DNA of 47,116 bases from assembly GCA_900539765.1 (NCBI GenBank), contig UQDF01000009.1, positions 1 to 47,116 of the forward strand, written 5' to 3'. The position numbers and the translations under genes are program-made. The stretch is from an uncultured Porphyromonas sp. GTDB lineage: Bacteria > Bacteroidota > Bacteroidia > Bacteroidales > Porphyromonadaceae. A model generated the notes under the pieces. It made no database searches. It was not told the origin of the DNA and worked only from the letters and a program-made list of their open reading frames with translations. Below, piece after piece: positions 1-7,840 of the stretch (positions are counted from its first letter, which is position 1; every line of letters starts with the position of its first letter).

Positions 1-25
1 CGAAGGTAATCATTTAAGTCTTTCG

Positions 26-59
26 ACCCACCCCTGGGGGCTAGCCCCCAGGGGTAGGT
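26..59. repeat. Long GC-rich palindrome
   Basis: Positions 30-55 read identically on both strands, centred on CTAG. Three more pairs flank the palindrome after one mismatch. No T-run follows on either strand and no gene end is visible nearby, so it may be the terminator or 3' hairpin of a gene outside the window, or a REP-like element. Confidence 0.6.
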
Positions 60-213
60 GCTTTTATACGCTTCGTGTTGCACTTACTACTGGAAATTGC
101 GGGACCTTACCCTATAATGGGTCTAAAAAACTCTGTTTTTGATGCATATATAACTGCTTTCATCTGATCTTCATAGATGCACACCACAGAGCTAGAGAGC
201 ACTCCCCGCAGAT

Positions 214-395
214 TCGCTCCAATTCCCACGTGGCAAATCTCAATTCTCTACGGAGAAACAAAAAAATATCCACGTAGGTAAGAAAAAATACTTCGGAGGA
301 ATCAAACGATAAGTCCGAAGAAATGATTCGCCCCCACGTGGAGAATAAAAAACAGCCACGTAGAGATTTGGAATTCTCCACGTGGCTATCGGGTT
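214..395. repeat. Non-coding repeat cluster with five CCACGTGG/CCACGTAG boxes
   Basis: The octamer CCACGTGG, or its variant CCACGTAG, occurs at 226, 270, 334, 356 and 378. The outer copies are arranged as an inverted repeat: CAAATCTC at 234-241 pairs with GAGATTTG at 363-370. A smaller hairpin, CTTCGGA/TCCGAAG, sits in the middle at 291-320. An open frame crosses the region on the minus strand but has no recognisable protein features. The stretch looks like a degenerate miniature element or a set of protein-binding boxes. The rest of 1-590 holds nothing else I can name apart from the 125-bp repeat at 437. Confidence 0.5.
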
Positions 396-436
396 AGAGA
401 GATTAGATGTTAGAGGTTAAAGACGAGTGATCCTTT

Positions 437-561
437 GTAGGGGCGGACCTGCGTGTCCGCCCGTTCTCGTCAGAGCGTTGTATGCGATATGGGCGGACAC
501 GCAGATCCGCCCCTACACGAATCACATCAACATGAAAAGTCCAGCCATCAGACGCTGTAAC
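437..561 (+). repeat. 125-bp hairpin repeat element, copy 1
   Basis: A 26-nt arm at 437-462 and its near-perfect reverse complement at 491-516 (one mismatch) enclose a 28-nt loop. About 45 nt follow, ending in GACGCTGTAAC. A second copy of the same length and orientation lies at 2460-2584. The two copies bracket the S41 peptidase gene. The arms are strongly conserved and the loop is variable, as in REP/MITE-type elements. Confidence 0.75.
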
Positions 562-590
562 ACTAGTATTCGTGGGGCACTCTGTAGGCT

Positions 591-2150
591 TTACTCTCTT
601 GTCTCTGATGTTGTATTAATGACATATTCCCACAGCGGATCGTCCCCAAGCTGGGTCGTACCCTTAGTCTCAGAGATAGATCTATCGGGAACAAGTCTCT
701 TCTCTCCACATCTTGTCTGATCGGGACGCACAAAAGACTTACTGCTAGTATAACCCTTAAAGCCACTGTTGGGGAGCGTAAATCCGATTACATCTCCATA
801 GTGGCAAGGAGCGAAGGCACAGGGTGAGCTAGCATCTTCAAGGATAAGGGCCACCCCTGCATCCTGTGCTACAGTTGCAAGCATCCCAGCGCTACTGAAG
901 GTCTTCTCTCCAACAAATATGTAGACGTCTCCCTTAAAAGTTCGTCGAGGTGTGTGGCTCTGATCGCGTGACATTTGACTTTGACCGTCTGTATGGATCA
1001 GGTCACTAAAAGTCTTTCCATCGATCATCTTTCCAGAGTACGCTTTCGGAATCCTCTCGGACACGGAGGGGTAGTTTCTCCTCCACAACTCAGACACTCG
1101 TAGGTGATATGTATAGTGTGAGGTGTCCTCTCTTTGCGAAGGTAAATACTGAAGTAGCATATCGCCAAGCATACTATTGCCACCTGAATTGTAGCGAAGA
1201 TCTATGATCAGTGTGTGCGTATGAAGCGAGTCCATCTCTTGAAACATCTGATCAATAAAGTCCGAAAAACGAGGTAGAGAGGATAGGTATGCCTCCTCTT
1301 GAGGGGTTAGTTTATATCCACTTGGCTTGGACGTAGTAATGCGACTATACTCGGTCTGATAGTCTTTCATTGCGTTCATCTGGAGGTAAGCAACTCCTGG
1401 AGCAGCCATCACGTCATACCAGTACAGAGCTTTGCGTGGAGCAGTAAGCTTGTTGTAATGCATCGCTTTCGGACTGCTATACAGCTCTACTCTATCACTC
1501 ACAGATATGGGCGAGATAAAGATGGAGTCCATATCAGCAAATGTGACTTTTAAAGTATCCAAGCCTAGAGATCTCCAATAAATACAGAATGAACCCAAAG
1601 CACTTACTTGCGAGAGCGAGTACTGCACATTGTCCGCACTGATATAGCGCCTAAGCGTATCGACAATATCTAGGATGGGGATGTCACAGATGGACTTAAT
1701 CTCCTGTCCTACACAGCTCTGAAGGGTCTTAGGTGCTGTCATGAGACGCACGGTAGGGTACTCTTCGAACCCTAGCCTAATTGGGTAGTAAGTCTTAAAA
1801 AGTGCAGTGTCAAGAGTCAGCGTAGTGTGACCGTCACCCATCAAACTCGTAAATTGCTGAAGAAGGAGGTACGAATCGGAAGGAGTATCGACGTGCTTGG
1901 CTAGCTGATAAAACTTAGCTAGTTCACTATCCAGACTAATCGCAAAGCCCTCCTCAAGCATTTTAGGGTGACTCTCTTTTAGAAGTTTGCCAAGCACTTG
2001 TAGATCCCTTTGTGTGGCGTTCTCCTCTTGGGTTAGAGTGGCTGGGCTGGGGCTGTCTGCAAATGTGATAACGTCTTGAGCGTAAGCGTTGAACGCTAAC
2101 AGACATAGACATAACGATCTCAGTAAGTAGGGAACAAATCTACTCGTCAT
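591..2150 (-). CDS. Exported S41-family peptidase-like protein
   Basis: This 519-residue protein starts with a hydrophobic signal peptide ending near AYAQD at residues 21-25. The C-terminal half matches the peptidase S41 (C-terminal processing peptidase/interphotoreceptor retinoid-binding) fold: a strand with LIIDLRYNSGG, then GDVYIFVGEKTFSSAGMLA, where the serine after TFS sits at the nucleophile position. No PDZ domain is obvious; the N-terminal 250 residues are the helical region common in Bacteroidetes members. The likely role is a periplasmic or surface serine peptidase, substrate unknown. The gene stands alone between two copies of a 125-bp hairpin element. A TACCTTCG box at 2209-2216 on its strand could be the -7 element, but no matching -33 box is seen. 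A second, shorter S41 gene lies at 15895. Confidence 0.8.
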   Translation of the reverse strand: MTSRFVPYLLRSLCLCLLAFNAYAQDVITFADSPSPATLTQEENATQRDLQVLGKLLKESHPKMLEEGFAISLDSELAKFYQLAKHVDTPSDSYLLLQQFTSLMGDGHTTLTLDTALFKTYYPIRLGFEEYPTVRLMTAPKTLQSCVGQEIKSICDIPILDIVDTLRRYISADNVQYSLSQVSALGSFCIYWRSLGLDTLKVTFADMDSIFISPISVSDRVELYSSPKAMHYNKLTAPRKALYWYDVMAAPGVAYLQMNAMKDYQTEYSRITTSKPSGYKLTPQEEAYLSSLPRFSDFIDQMFQEMDSLHTHTLIIDLRYNSGGNSMLGDMLLQYLPSQREDTSHYTYHLRVSELWRRNYPSVSERIPKAYSGKMIDGKTFSDLIHTDGQSQMSRDQSHTPRRTFKGDVYIFVGEKTFSSAGMLATVAQDAGVALILEDASSPCAFAPCHYGDVIGFTLPNSGFKGYTSSKSFVRPDQTRCGEKRLVPDRSISETKGTTQLGDDPLWEYVINTTSETRE

Positions 2151-2459
2151 AATGGCAGGGCTTTGTGTGATTGATGGGTGAATGCACTTGATAGAGTGAA
2201 TGCTAGAGCGAAGGTACTAAAAGCTTGTGAGGGAGCCTAACACTTAATTTCGCAAATAGACTAACCCGCTGGGACGTGTAACCTGCTGTAGGGGTGCTCG
2301 GCGAGTATCGAGCGGGAGGGCGTCCGTTGTATCAAGGTGATACGTGTAATCCGTCGCTTTCTAGGCTCATATGCAAGCGAAATGCGAAGTTTTTCTCGTT
2401 TCGGAAGCTCGGTCGACTTCTCTTCGGGTGAACCGCTCGGCGGGGTGGGGGCTCCCACC

Positions 2460-2584
2460 GTAGGGGCGGACCTGTGTGTCCGCCCGTCCTCACCTGAGCG
2501 TAGTCTATTCTGCGGGCGGACACGCAGGTCCGCCCCTACACAAGCTACGTCAGCACGACAATTCCACTCATCAAACGCTGTAAC
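2460..2584 (+). repeat. 125-bp hairpin repeat element, copy 2
   Basis: The arms are 2460-2485 and 2514-2539, reverse complements apart from one mismatch, with a 28-nt loop. A 45-nt tail ends in AACGCTGTAAC. It is the same length as copy 1 at 437-561. The arms and the tail end are conserved; loop and mid-tail differ. Confidence 0.75.
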
Positions 2585-2646
2585 CCCGATCTCCGTAGGG
2601 GCTACACGTCTCGCTGCACTACAGCGTAAAATTTGCGCAAAGATGA

Positions 2647-2686
2647 GGGGGCGACACCCAGACTCATTGGTCTAAGTGCCGCCCCC
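2647..2686 (-). terminator. Probable terminator of the cyd operon
   Basis: An 11-bp GC-rich stem, one mismatch, pairs 2647-2657 with 2676-2686. It lies about 50 nt beyond the cydB stop codon in the direction of transcription. The T-run is weak (TCATCTTT), so termination strength is uncertain. Confidence 0.55.
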
Positions 2687-2736
2687 TTTATTAAGGTTCG
2701 TCTGCTGACCCTACTACACGGGATCAGCGAGCGTGA

Positions 2737-3909
2737 CTAGTACTTGATCTCCTCGTCTTGACCCATCTCGTGACGGGTGATCTTCTTGCGATCGATGGCA
2801 CGCCAAGCGAAGAAAATGTACGCTAGGACAAACGGGATCAGCAGCGAGACGATGCTCATAGCCTTCAGCGTGTAGGGGCTGGAGCTACTGTTTTGGATCG
2901 TCAGCGAACTATTGATATCTGCTATCGAGGGGTAGTAAGCGGTATTGTTGTACCCGAGGATGAGGAGCAAGCTCAGGACAGCGAGGACGACACCGACCCC
3001 TTCGAGCCAGATACCCTTGCGGTAGCCTTTCTTGACCAGCGTGAGGATCACGCCCGCTAGCACCAGTACCACGCCCACAAGGAAGAAGACGAGGATCACT
3101 GGCATAGCGAGGAAGTTGTGCAGATACTTGTACTGCACGAGGCTCACGGCACCTGTGGCGGGATCGACGTCATACCCTTTGGTTACCATGAGGAAGACCA
3201 CATAAGCGACGAAGAGGACGACAAAGATCACTGCATTGGGTAGCAGGCTCTTGCGAGCATGCTCATAAGCGACCTCATCGTCTATGTTATTGATGAAGTA
3301 TAGGAGCGCCGTAGTGCGTGCCAGGAAGAGGAGCGTCACACCGAGTACCACATTCCAGGGGTTGAAGATAGCCTCCAGTCCGTGTAGCTGTAGTCCTGTG
3401 AGAGGATCGGGCTGCCATACGGAGATGGTCTGCATAGAGGCTCCGAGGTCGTAGATAGCACTCTTGTCCACGATGAAGTTACCTCCCGTGAAGAGCGTCG
3501 AGACCGCAGCACCTAGGAGTACTGGAGCCAAGACACCGTTGATAAAGAGGAAGGTCTGGAAGGTCTTCTTGCCCCAAACATTGCCATGCTTAGACTGATA
3601 CTCGTACGAGACAGCCTGTATGACGAAGGTCAAGCAAATCAAGATCCACACCCAGTAAGCTCCACCGAAGCTGGTCGAGTAGAAGAGCGGGAAGGAGGCA
3701 AAGAAAGCACCTCCGAAGGTGACCAGCGTCGTGAGTGTAAACTCCCACTTACGACCTGTCGAATTGACAATCATACGCTGCAGCGGCTCGTCACGACGCG
3801 CTGCAAAGATAAAGGTCTGTCCGCCCTGCACAAAGAGCAGGAAGACAAGCAGGGCTCCCAGCAGTGAGACTAGAAACCACCAGTATTGCTGTAGAAATGC
3901 GTAGTCCAT
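2737..3909 (-). CDS. cydB: Cytochrome bd oxidase subunit II
   Basis: This 390-residue, almost entirely hydrophobic protein has about nine predicted membrane spans. It opens with the CydB-like segment YWWFLVSLLGALLVFLLFVQGGQ. It forms the structural partner of CydA in the quinol-oxidising terminal oxidase of the inner membrane, which lets an otherwise anaerobic organism consume low levels of oxygen. The length is normal for Bacteroidetes CydB. It follows cydA by 28 nt on the same strand and is the last gene of the operon, with a hairpin beyond its stop. No truncation or unusual codon use is seen. Confidence 0.93.
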   Translation of the reverse strand: MDYAFLQQYWWFLVSLLGALLVFLLFVQGGQTFIFAARRDEPLQRMIVNSTGRKWEFTLTTLVTFGGAFFASFPLFYSTSFGGAYWVWILICLTFVIQAVSYEYQSKHGNVWGKKTFQTFLFINGVLAPVLLGAAVSTLFTGGNFIVDKSAIYDLGASMQTISVWQPDPLTGLQLHGLEAIFNPWNVVLGVTLLFLARTTALLYFINNIDDEVAYEHARKSLLPNAVIFVVLFVAYVVFLMVTKGYDVDPATGAVSLVQYKYLHNFLAMPVILVFFLVGVVLVLAGVILTLVKKGYRKGIWLEGVGVVLAVLSLLLILGYNNTAYYPSIADINSSLTIQNSSSSPYTLKAMSIVSLLIPFVLAYIFFAWRAIDRKKITRHEMGQDEEIKY

Positions 3910-3937
3910 TATGATAGTGTGTCTATGGGGTTAGTGA

Positions 3938-5569
3938 TTACTTACTCTCACGCTTGCTAAAGAGCTGCTCTACATCATTTAGATGAGACTCAGGGCCATG
4001 CTTGATCGCCTTGACCATGATGCTCACCTCCGCAATAAGGAGGATCGTAAAGAGTACGGCAAAGATGATGAACGTGGTCATCACGTTGGCGGGAGCCAGC
4101 TTAGAGACAGCGGCATTCAGCGGGAGCATATCCTGGATAGCCCATGGCTGACGACCCATCTCGGCGACGACCCATCCAGCCTGACTGGCGATCCACGCTA
4201 GCGGGATGCAGATGACCGTGATGATGTGTAGCCAGCGATAACGTGCAAACTCCTCAGCACTCTTCTTACGCTGCAAGATCCAGATGAGGAGAAGGACAAG
4301 AATAAAGAGGAAGCCACAACCGACCATAATACGGAAGGCGTAGTACATGAGCGGTACATTGGGTACGAGATCCGCCTTGTCCTGGACATAGCCATAGCCA
4401 AAGTGGTCGAAGTTCTCCTGTATGATTGCATTCTGACGCTCCATCTCGGCAGCGTCACCAGCCTTCTGCGCTTCGCCATAAGCAGCGAGTGCCTCGATAG
4501 CAATCTTGCCACGACGCATACGCTCATCAGCAGAGAGTGCTTGGTTGCCATCCATATCGTAGTAACCACCCTCTAGGATATTGTTGATACCTGGCACGTA
4601 GCCACTGGTAGAGCGTGTACCCAGCCATGAGAGCATAGAGGGCATCTTGAAGTTGAAGACGAATGGATCTTGATTCTCCTCAGCCAGTGGCGTGAGCTTG
4701 TTACAGTCGAGCAGACCGATAGCGCTGAGCCCTAGTCCCTTGCCGTCAGCAGTCTTGCCGTCGGGGGTGCTTTCGCCAGCATCATAGAGCGCCTCCATAG
4801 CAGCGAGCTTCATAGGCTGACGCTGAGCCACGTTGTAGCCAGAGGTATCTCCCGTGAAAGCAGTGAGCAAGGCGGCGATCAGTCCGAAGGGAGCGATGAT
4901 ACGACTATTGGCCAGTGCAAACTCCTTGTGCTTGCCACGAAGGATGTAGATGGCGCAGATACCCAGCGCAAAGACAGAGCCGAGCGTCCAGGAGGAGATG
5001 GTCGTATGCCAGAACTTATTGACCGCCGTACTAGAGAGCGCCACGGCCCAGAAGTCGGTCATCTCACTACGTACGGTAGCGGGGTTGAAGGTCATACCGA
5101 CAGGGTCTTGCATCCAAGCATTGGCAACAAGAATCCAAACGGCCGAGATGGTCGCACCGATGACGGTCAGCCAGGTAGAGGCTAGGTGGAAGCCACGGCT
5201 CACCTTGTTCCACCCAAAGAACATGACAGCGATGAAGGTCGCCTCCATAAAGAAAGCGAGGATACCCTCGATAGCTAGTGGAGCTCCGAAGATATCACCC
5301 ACGAGCCAGCTATAGTTAGACCAGTTAGTCCCAAACTCAAACTCGAGGATGAGTCCCGTGGCGACGCCGATGGCAAAGTTGATACCAAAGAGCTTCTGCC
5401 AAAACATCGCCCACCGCTTCCACTCGGGGCGATTGGTGCGATAGTACTTAGTCTCAGCTATCGACATGATCACACCCAGTCCGAGCGTGAGTGGCACAAA
5501 GAGCCAGTGATAGCATGCGGTCAGAGCAAATTGCAATCTAGACCAGAGGAGTAAAGCGTCTACATTCAT
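3938..5569 (-). CDS. cydA: Cytochrome bd oxidase subunit I
   Basis: This 543-residue multi-span membrane protein begins LLWSRLQFALTACYHWLFVPLTLG. The early histidine (H21) fits the high-spin haem b595/d ligand of CydA. Further hallmarks are the second-helix region around GINFAIGVATGLILEFEFG and the conserved QAGWVVAEMGRQPW near residue 460, followed by the last spans. An extended periplasmic Q-loop region lies at about residues 250-400. It is the catalytic haem-bearing subunit that oxidises quinol and reduces oxygen. The 17-nt gap after the DUF4492 gene and 28-nt gap before cydB indicate one operon. Confidence 0.95.
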   Translation of the reverse strand: MNVDALLLWSRLQFALTACYHWLFVPLTLGLGVIMSIAETKYYRTNRPEWKRWAMFWQKLFGINFAIGVATGLILEFEFGTNWSNYSWLVGDIFGAPLAIEGILAFFMEATFIAVMFFGWNKVSRGFHLASTWLTVIGATISAVWILVANAWMQDPVGMTFNPATVRSEMTDFWAVALSSTAVNKFWHTTISSWTLGSVFALGICAIYILRGKHKEFALANSRIIAPFGLIAALLTAFTGDTSGYNVAQRQPMKLAAMEALYDAGESTPDGKTADGKGLGLSAIGLLDCNKLTPLAEENQDPFVFNFKMPSMLSWLGTRSTSGYVPGINNILEGGYYDMDGNQALSADERMRRGKIAIEALAAYGEAQKAGDAAEMERQNAIIQENFDHFGYGYVQDKADLVPNVPLMYYAFRIMVGCGFLFILVLLLIWILQRKKSAEEFARYRWLHIITVICIPLAWIASQAGWVVAEMGRQPWAIQDMLPLNAAVSKLAPANVMTTFIIFAVLFTILLIAEVSIMVKAIKHGPESHLNDVEQLFSKRESK

Positions 5570-5586
5570 TATGCTATATAGTTAAG

Positions 5587-5862
5587 TTATTGATTGTCTT
5601 GATGAAGCGTGTCGATGACAGGTGCCGTAAGCTGATGCTGCACGAACTCGATCTGCGCCTTCTGGTCTCCCTGCTGGGCGATCACCCGCGGGAAGAAGAT
5701 AGGACGCAAGATGGCAAACATGATAAAGAGCTTGATGGCTACAATAATCCACAGCAGACGGCTCGTACGGCTTTGACTCCGCAGCCCGTCACGATAAAGG
5801 TCGTAAAACCAGCGAAGCACCCCGCGGGACTTCTGTGCTGTACCAGTAGATTCTGTATTCAT
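5587..5862 (-). CDS. Small DUF4492 membrane protein of the cyd operon
   Basis: A protein of about 91 residues has a single strongly hydrophobic segment, LLWIIVAIKLFIMFAILRPIFF. It is preceded by an amphipathic stretch with WFYDLYRDGLRSQSRTS. This matches DUF4492, a short protein regularly encoded just before cydA in Bacteroidetes. A role in assembling or stabilising the bd oxidase is plausible by context but not shown here. An upstream in-frame ATG exists at 5874. I prefer 5862 because the likely transcription start, from the TACATTTG box, is only about 10 nt before 5874. Confidence 0.8.
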   Translation of the reverse strand: MNTESTGTAQKSRGVLRWFYDLYRDGLRSQSRTSRLLWIIVAIKLFIMFAILRPIFFPRVIAQQGDQKAQIEFVQHQLTAPVIDTLHQDNQ

Positions 5863-5890
5863 ACTTATCGACACTAGCTGATATCTGCGA

Positions 5891-5898
5891 CAAATGTA
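5891..5898 (-). promoter_or_regulatory. Bacteroidetes -7 box for the cyd operon
   Basis: On the minus strand these bases read TACATTTG, a perfect TAnnTTTG box. Initiation would fall near 5884, about 20 nt before the preferred start of the DUF4492 gene. No clear TTTG -33 box is present at the expected distance. Confidence 0.55.
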
Positions 5899-5964
5899 AT
5901 GTTTCTACACTAAAGAAGAGGTATTCAGGTGAAATATGTCACGAGAAAGAACGATTTTGTCAAG

Positions 5965-6474
5965 TCAACCACGCCTCCCTCGACCTATCGCGAGGATAGA
6001 CTCGGGGATGATCTGGTGCAGCCAGTCGATCACCTCGCCATCGGTCGCCTCCTCAGCAAGTGCTACGATGATGGTGTCGTACCCCGCCACACTACCGAGC
6101 GTGAGCGACGACAAGGAGCTGTCGAGGATGGTCGCTATAGACTGCGCAAAGCCAGGCTCCGTGCGGATCACCAGCATCTGCCCCGAGAGGGCGTACGAGC
6201 GGAAGCCGACCGTCGGAGAGATTAGTCCCGTGGGCTGCGTCGTGACAGCGTCAGCTTGTGGCATCAGGGGGAGCTGATAGCACGACTTGAAGGAGCCAGG
6301 GCGCACCCCCTTGGTAGCGCCCAGCTCAGAGAGATAGGTCGAGAGCGTCCCCTGCGTGATGGATATGTTACGTCCTCGCAATAGCTCGAGGAGCATCGCT
6401 TGGTCTGTTACTTCGTGGGTCCTCAGCAGGTCGGCGATGACACCGAGCCGCTGACTCTTCGTTTGCTTACTCAT
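5965..6474 (-). CDS. argR: Arginine repressor ArgR
   Basis: This 169-residue protein begins MSKQTKSQR. The N-terminal winged helix (about residues 1-70) includes TQGTLSTYLSELGATKGV, the position of the family's TQATLSRDLxELG recognition helix. The C-terminal half (about 85-165) is the oligomerisation/arginine-binding domain with PGFAQSIATILD and a glycine-aspartate pair at GSVAGYDTIIVAL. The family binds arginine and represses arginine biosynthesis; no arg gene is in the window, so its targets lie elsewhere. An in-frame extension upstream to 6561 would overlap the promoter, so the start at 6474 is chosen. The gene appears monocistronic. Confidence 0.85.
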   Translation of the reverse strand: MSKQTKSQRLGVIADLLRTHEVTDQAMLLELLRGRNISITQGTLSTYLSELGATKGVRPGSFKSCYQLPLMPQADAVTTQPTGLISPTVGFRSYALSGQMLVIRTEPGFAQSIATILDSSLSSLTLGSVAGYDTIIVALAEEATDGEVIDWLHQIIPESILAIGRGRRG

Positions 6475-6505
6475 TATGGTACTCAGGGGTGATACTTCGA
6501 TGGCA

Positions 6506-6538
6506 CAAATGTACTCTTTTATTCCTATCCTAGACAAG
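6506..6538 (-). promoter_or_regulatory. Promoter of argR
   Basis: On the minus strand a CTTG -33 element (6535-6538) is followed after 21 nt by a TACATTTG -7 box (6506-6513). The spacing and boxes fit the Bacteroidetes sigma-A promoter. Initiation would be near 6499, giving a 25-nt leader. Confidence 0.6.
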
Positions 6539-6568
6539 TCGGAGCGAAGCGTTGACGGCACCTTTGCC

Positions 6569-7585
6569 CTAGTAGAGGAGGGTGGCGACGAGCGGGAGGT
6601 GGTCGCTGGGACCGGCGAGGTAGCTGTCGCCGCCGTACGTTCGTCGTGGACGACCCCACGGGGCTGGGCTCTCGTGCATATACTTCTGTGGGGGCAGGGC
6701 TATGCGTACCGTCTCTAGCTCTAGACGCGGATAGCGAGTCTCGGCAAGTAGCGTGCGGGAGACGAAGAGTCGGTCGATGCGCTCCCAGTAGCCTCGGTAA
6801 TAGTAGCTCCCTGGGGGCATCGTCTTGAGTTGCTCATCGGTAAATGGGGGCGTGAGGTCTACCATCGCTAACGAATCGCTTTGAGATAGGTAGGCGTGAT
6901 AGGAGGCAGCCCAGCTGTCTGTCAAGCCATCTTCTGGTGTGGCATTGAAGTCGCCCACGACGACGATGCTTTGCTCTGGATTAGCCCTCAAGAGGCTATC
7001 GGTACGCGTGCGGAGCATCTCGATGAGCGCAGCACGAGCCGTCTCTGCGGTAGCACCTCCTCGGCGTGAGGGGAGGTGGCAGACGATGAGCGAGAGCGGC
7101 GCTGCGGAGGGGAGGCGACCAGAGACGAAGAGCAGGTTGCGTGTCGGGTAGATGCTGTCGGGCGTGATGCGTAGGGGCCACTCCTCGGTCTGCTCTACGG
7201 CAAAGCGGTCTGCGTCATAGAGCAATGCCACGTGAGAGCCACGGCGGTCGGAGCCTGTGGCGCAGATGGTCTTGTAGTTGCCCCCTCGTAAGAGCGTGTG
7301 GTGCGCCAACTGCTCGAGCGCCTCTACGCTCTCGACCTCTTGTAGTGCTATGAGGGCGGGTATATCCCAAGCGGTCGCATGAGAAATCACCTCGGCTAGC
7401 TGATGGCACTTGCGCTTCATACGCTCTGCCGTCCACCCTTTGCGGGCTGTGGGGAGGTACTCGCGATCATCCCAGCGGGTGCTGGGGATGGTGTCAAAGA
7501 GGTTCTCCACATTGTATGAGACAATGGTAAACCTCTGCTGCGCTACTAAGTGGTGCGAACCACAGAGCAGCAGAAAGAATAGCAT
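6569..7585 (-). CDS. Exported endonuclease/exonuclease/phosphatase-family protein
   Basis: The mature part has the three landmarks of the EEP (DNase I-like) superfamily: SYNVENLFD at the start, VVVGDFNATPEDG near residue 220, and a terminal SDHLPLVATLLY. These supply the metal-binding Asn/Glu, Asp/Asn and Asp-His residues. The protein is predicted to be secreted, because MLFFLLLCGSHHLVAQQ forms a signal peptide. This makes 7585 the best start (338 residues). The frame remains open upstream to 7780, but the first part overlaps the terminator of the preceding peptidase gene. The substrate could be nucleic acid or a phosphoester; the sequence does not decide. The start is the least certain feature. 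Confidence 0.75.
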   Translation of the reverse strand: MLFFLLLCGSHHLVAQQRFTIVSYNVENLFDTIPSTRWDDREYLPTARKGWTAERMKRKCHQLAEVISHATAWDIPALIALQEVESVEALEQLAHHTLLRGGNYKTICATGSDRRGSHVALLYDADRFAVEQTEEWPLRITPDSIYPTRNLLFVSGRLPSAAPLSLIVCHLPSRRGGATAETARAALIEMLRTRTDSLLRANPEQSIVVVGDFNATPEDGLTDSWAASYHAYLSQSDSLAMVDLTPPFTDEQLKTMPPGSYYYRGYWERIDRLFVSRTLLAETRYPRLELETVRIALPPQKYMHESPAPWGRPRRTYGGDSYLAGPSDHLPLVATLLY

Positions 7586-7758
7586 TAACCCACGAAAGCG
7601 TACGAAGCGACTGTTGCATAAAGGCGAATCGCGGTGTTGCTTTCGGGATTCGGCTTCGGTCACATACGGAGGTATGCTCCCTTCAGACCTCACCCTCAGT
7701 GCCTTGCGCTTCATCCTTTCTGCAAAGTCTAGGAAGATGGAGCTGGTCATCTCAAATA

Positions 7759-7812
7759 AAAAAGGAAGCGACGCTCCCATAGAGTCTACTGTCTCTACGA
7801 GAGCGTCGCTTT
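7759..7812 (-). terminator. Rho-independent terminator after the M13 peptidase gene
   Basis: GAGCGTCGCTTT at 7801-7812 pairs with the complementary arm at about 7766-7776. On the minus strand the stem is followed by CCTTTTTTATTT. It lies about 30 nt past the peptidase stop codon and separates it from the downstream nuclease-like gene. Confidence 0.8.
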
Positions 7813-7840
7813 ACGTTGATATGTTGATATAGTGTCTAGA

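Larger units (their letters stand above)
2151..2736. other. Gene-free interval between the S41 peptidase and cydB
   Basis: This roughly 590-bp interval holds the second 125-bp repeat (2460-2584), a short GGTGGG/CCCACC hairpin just before it (2444-2459), and the probable cydB terminator. Several open frames cross it on both strands. They run through the hairpin arms and show no protein-like composition, so I do not call genes. Confidence 0.6.

Noticed and set aside
160..381. 73-codon open frame on the minus strand
   Set aside because: It runs through the CCACGTGG repeat cluster, has no recognisable domain and no promoter or coupling to a neighbour.
214..395. Possible CRISPR array in the CCACGTGG cluster
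   Set aside because: Repeats are only 8 bp, spacing is irregular and no cas gene is present; the 22-bp tandem array at 20381 also lacks spacers.
2261..2675. Several overlapping open frames on both strands
   Set aside because: They cross the GC-rich hairpin arms of the 125-bp repeat; coding potential comes from the repeat composition.
7586..7780. Longer N-terminus for the endonuclease/exonuclease/phosphatase protein
   Set aside because: The extension overlaps the terminator of the preceding gene and would bury the signal peptide.
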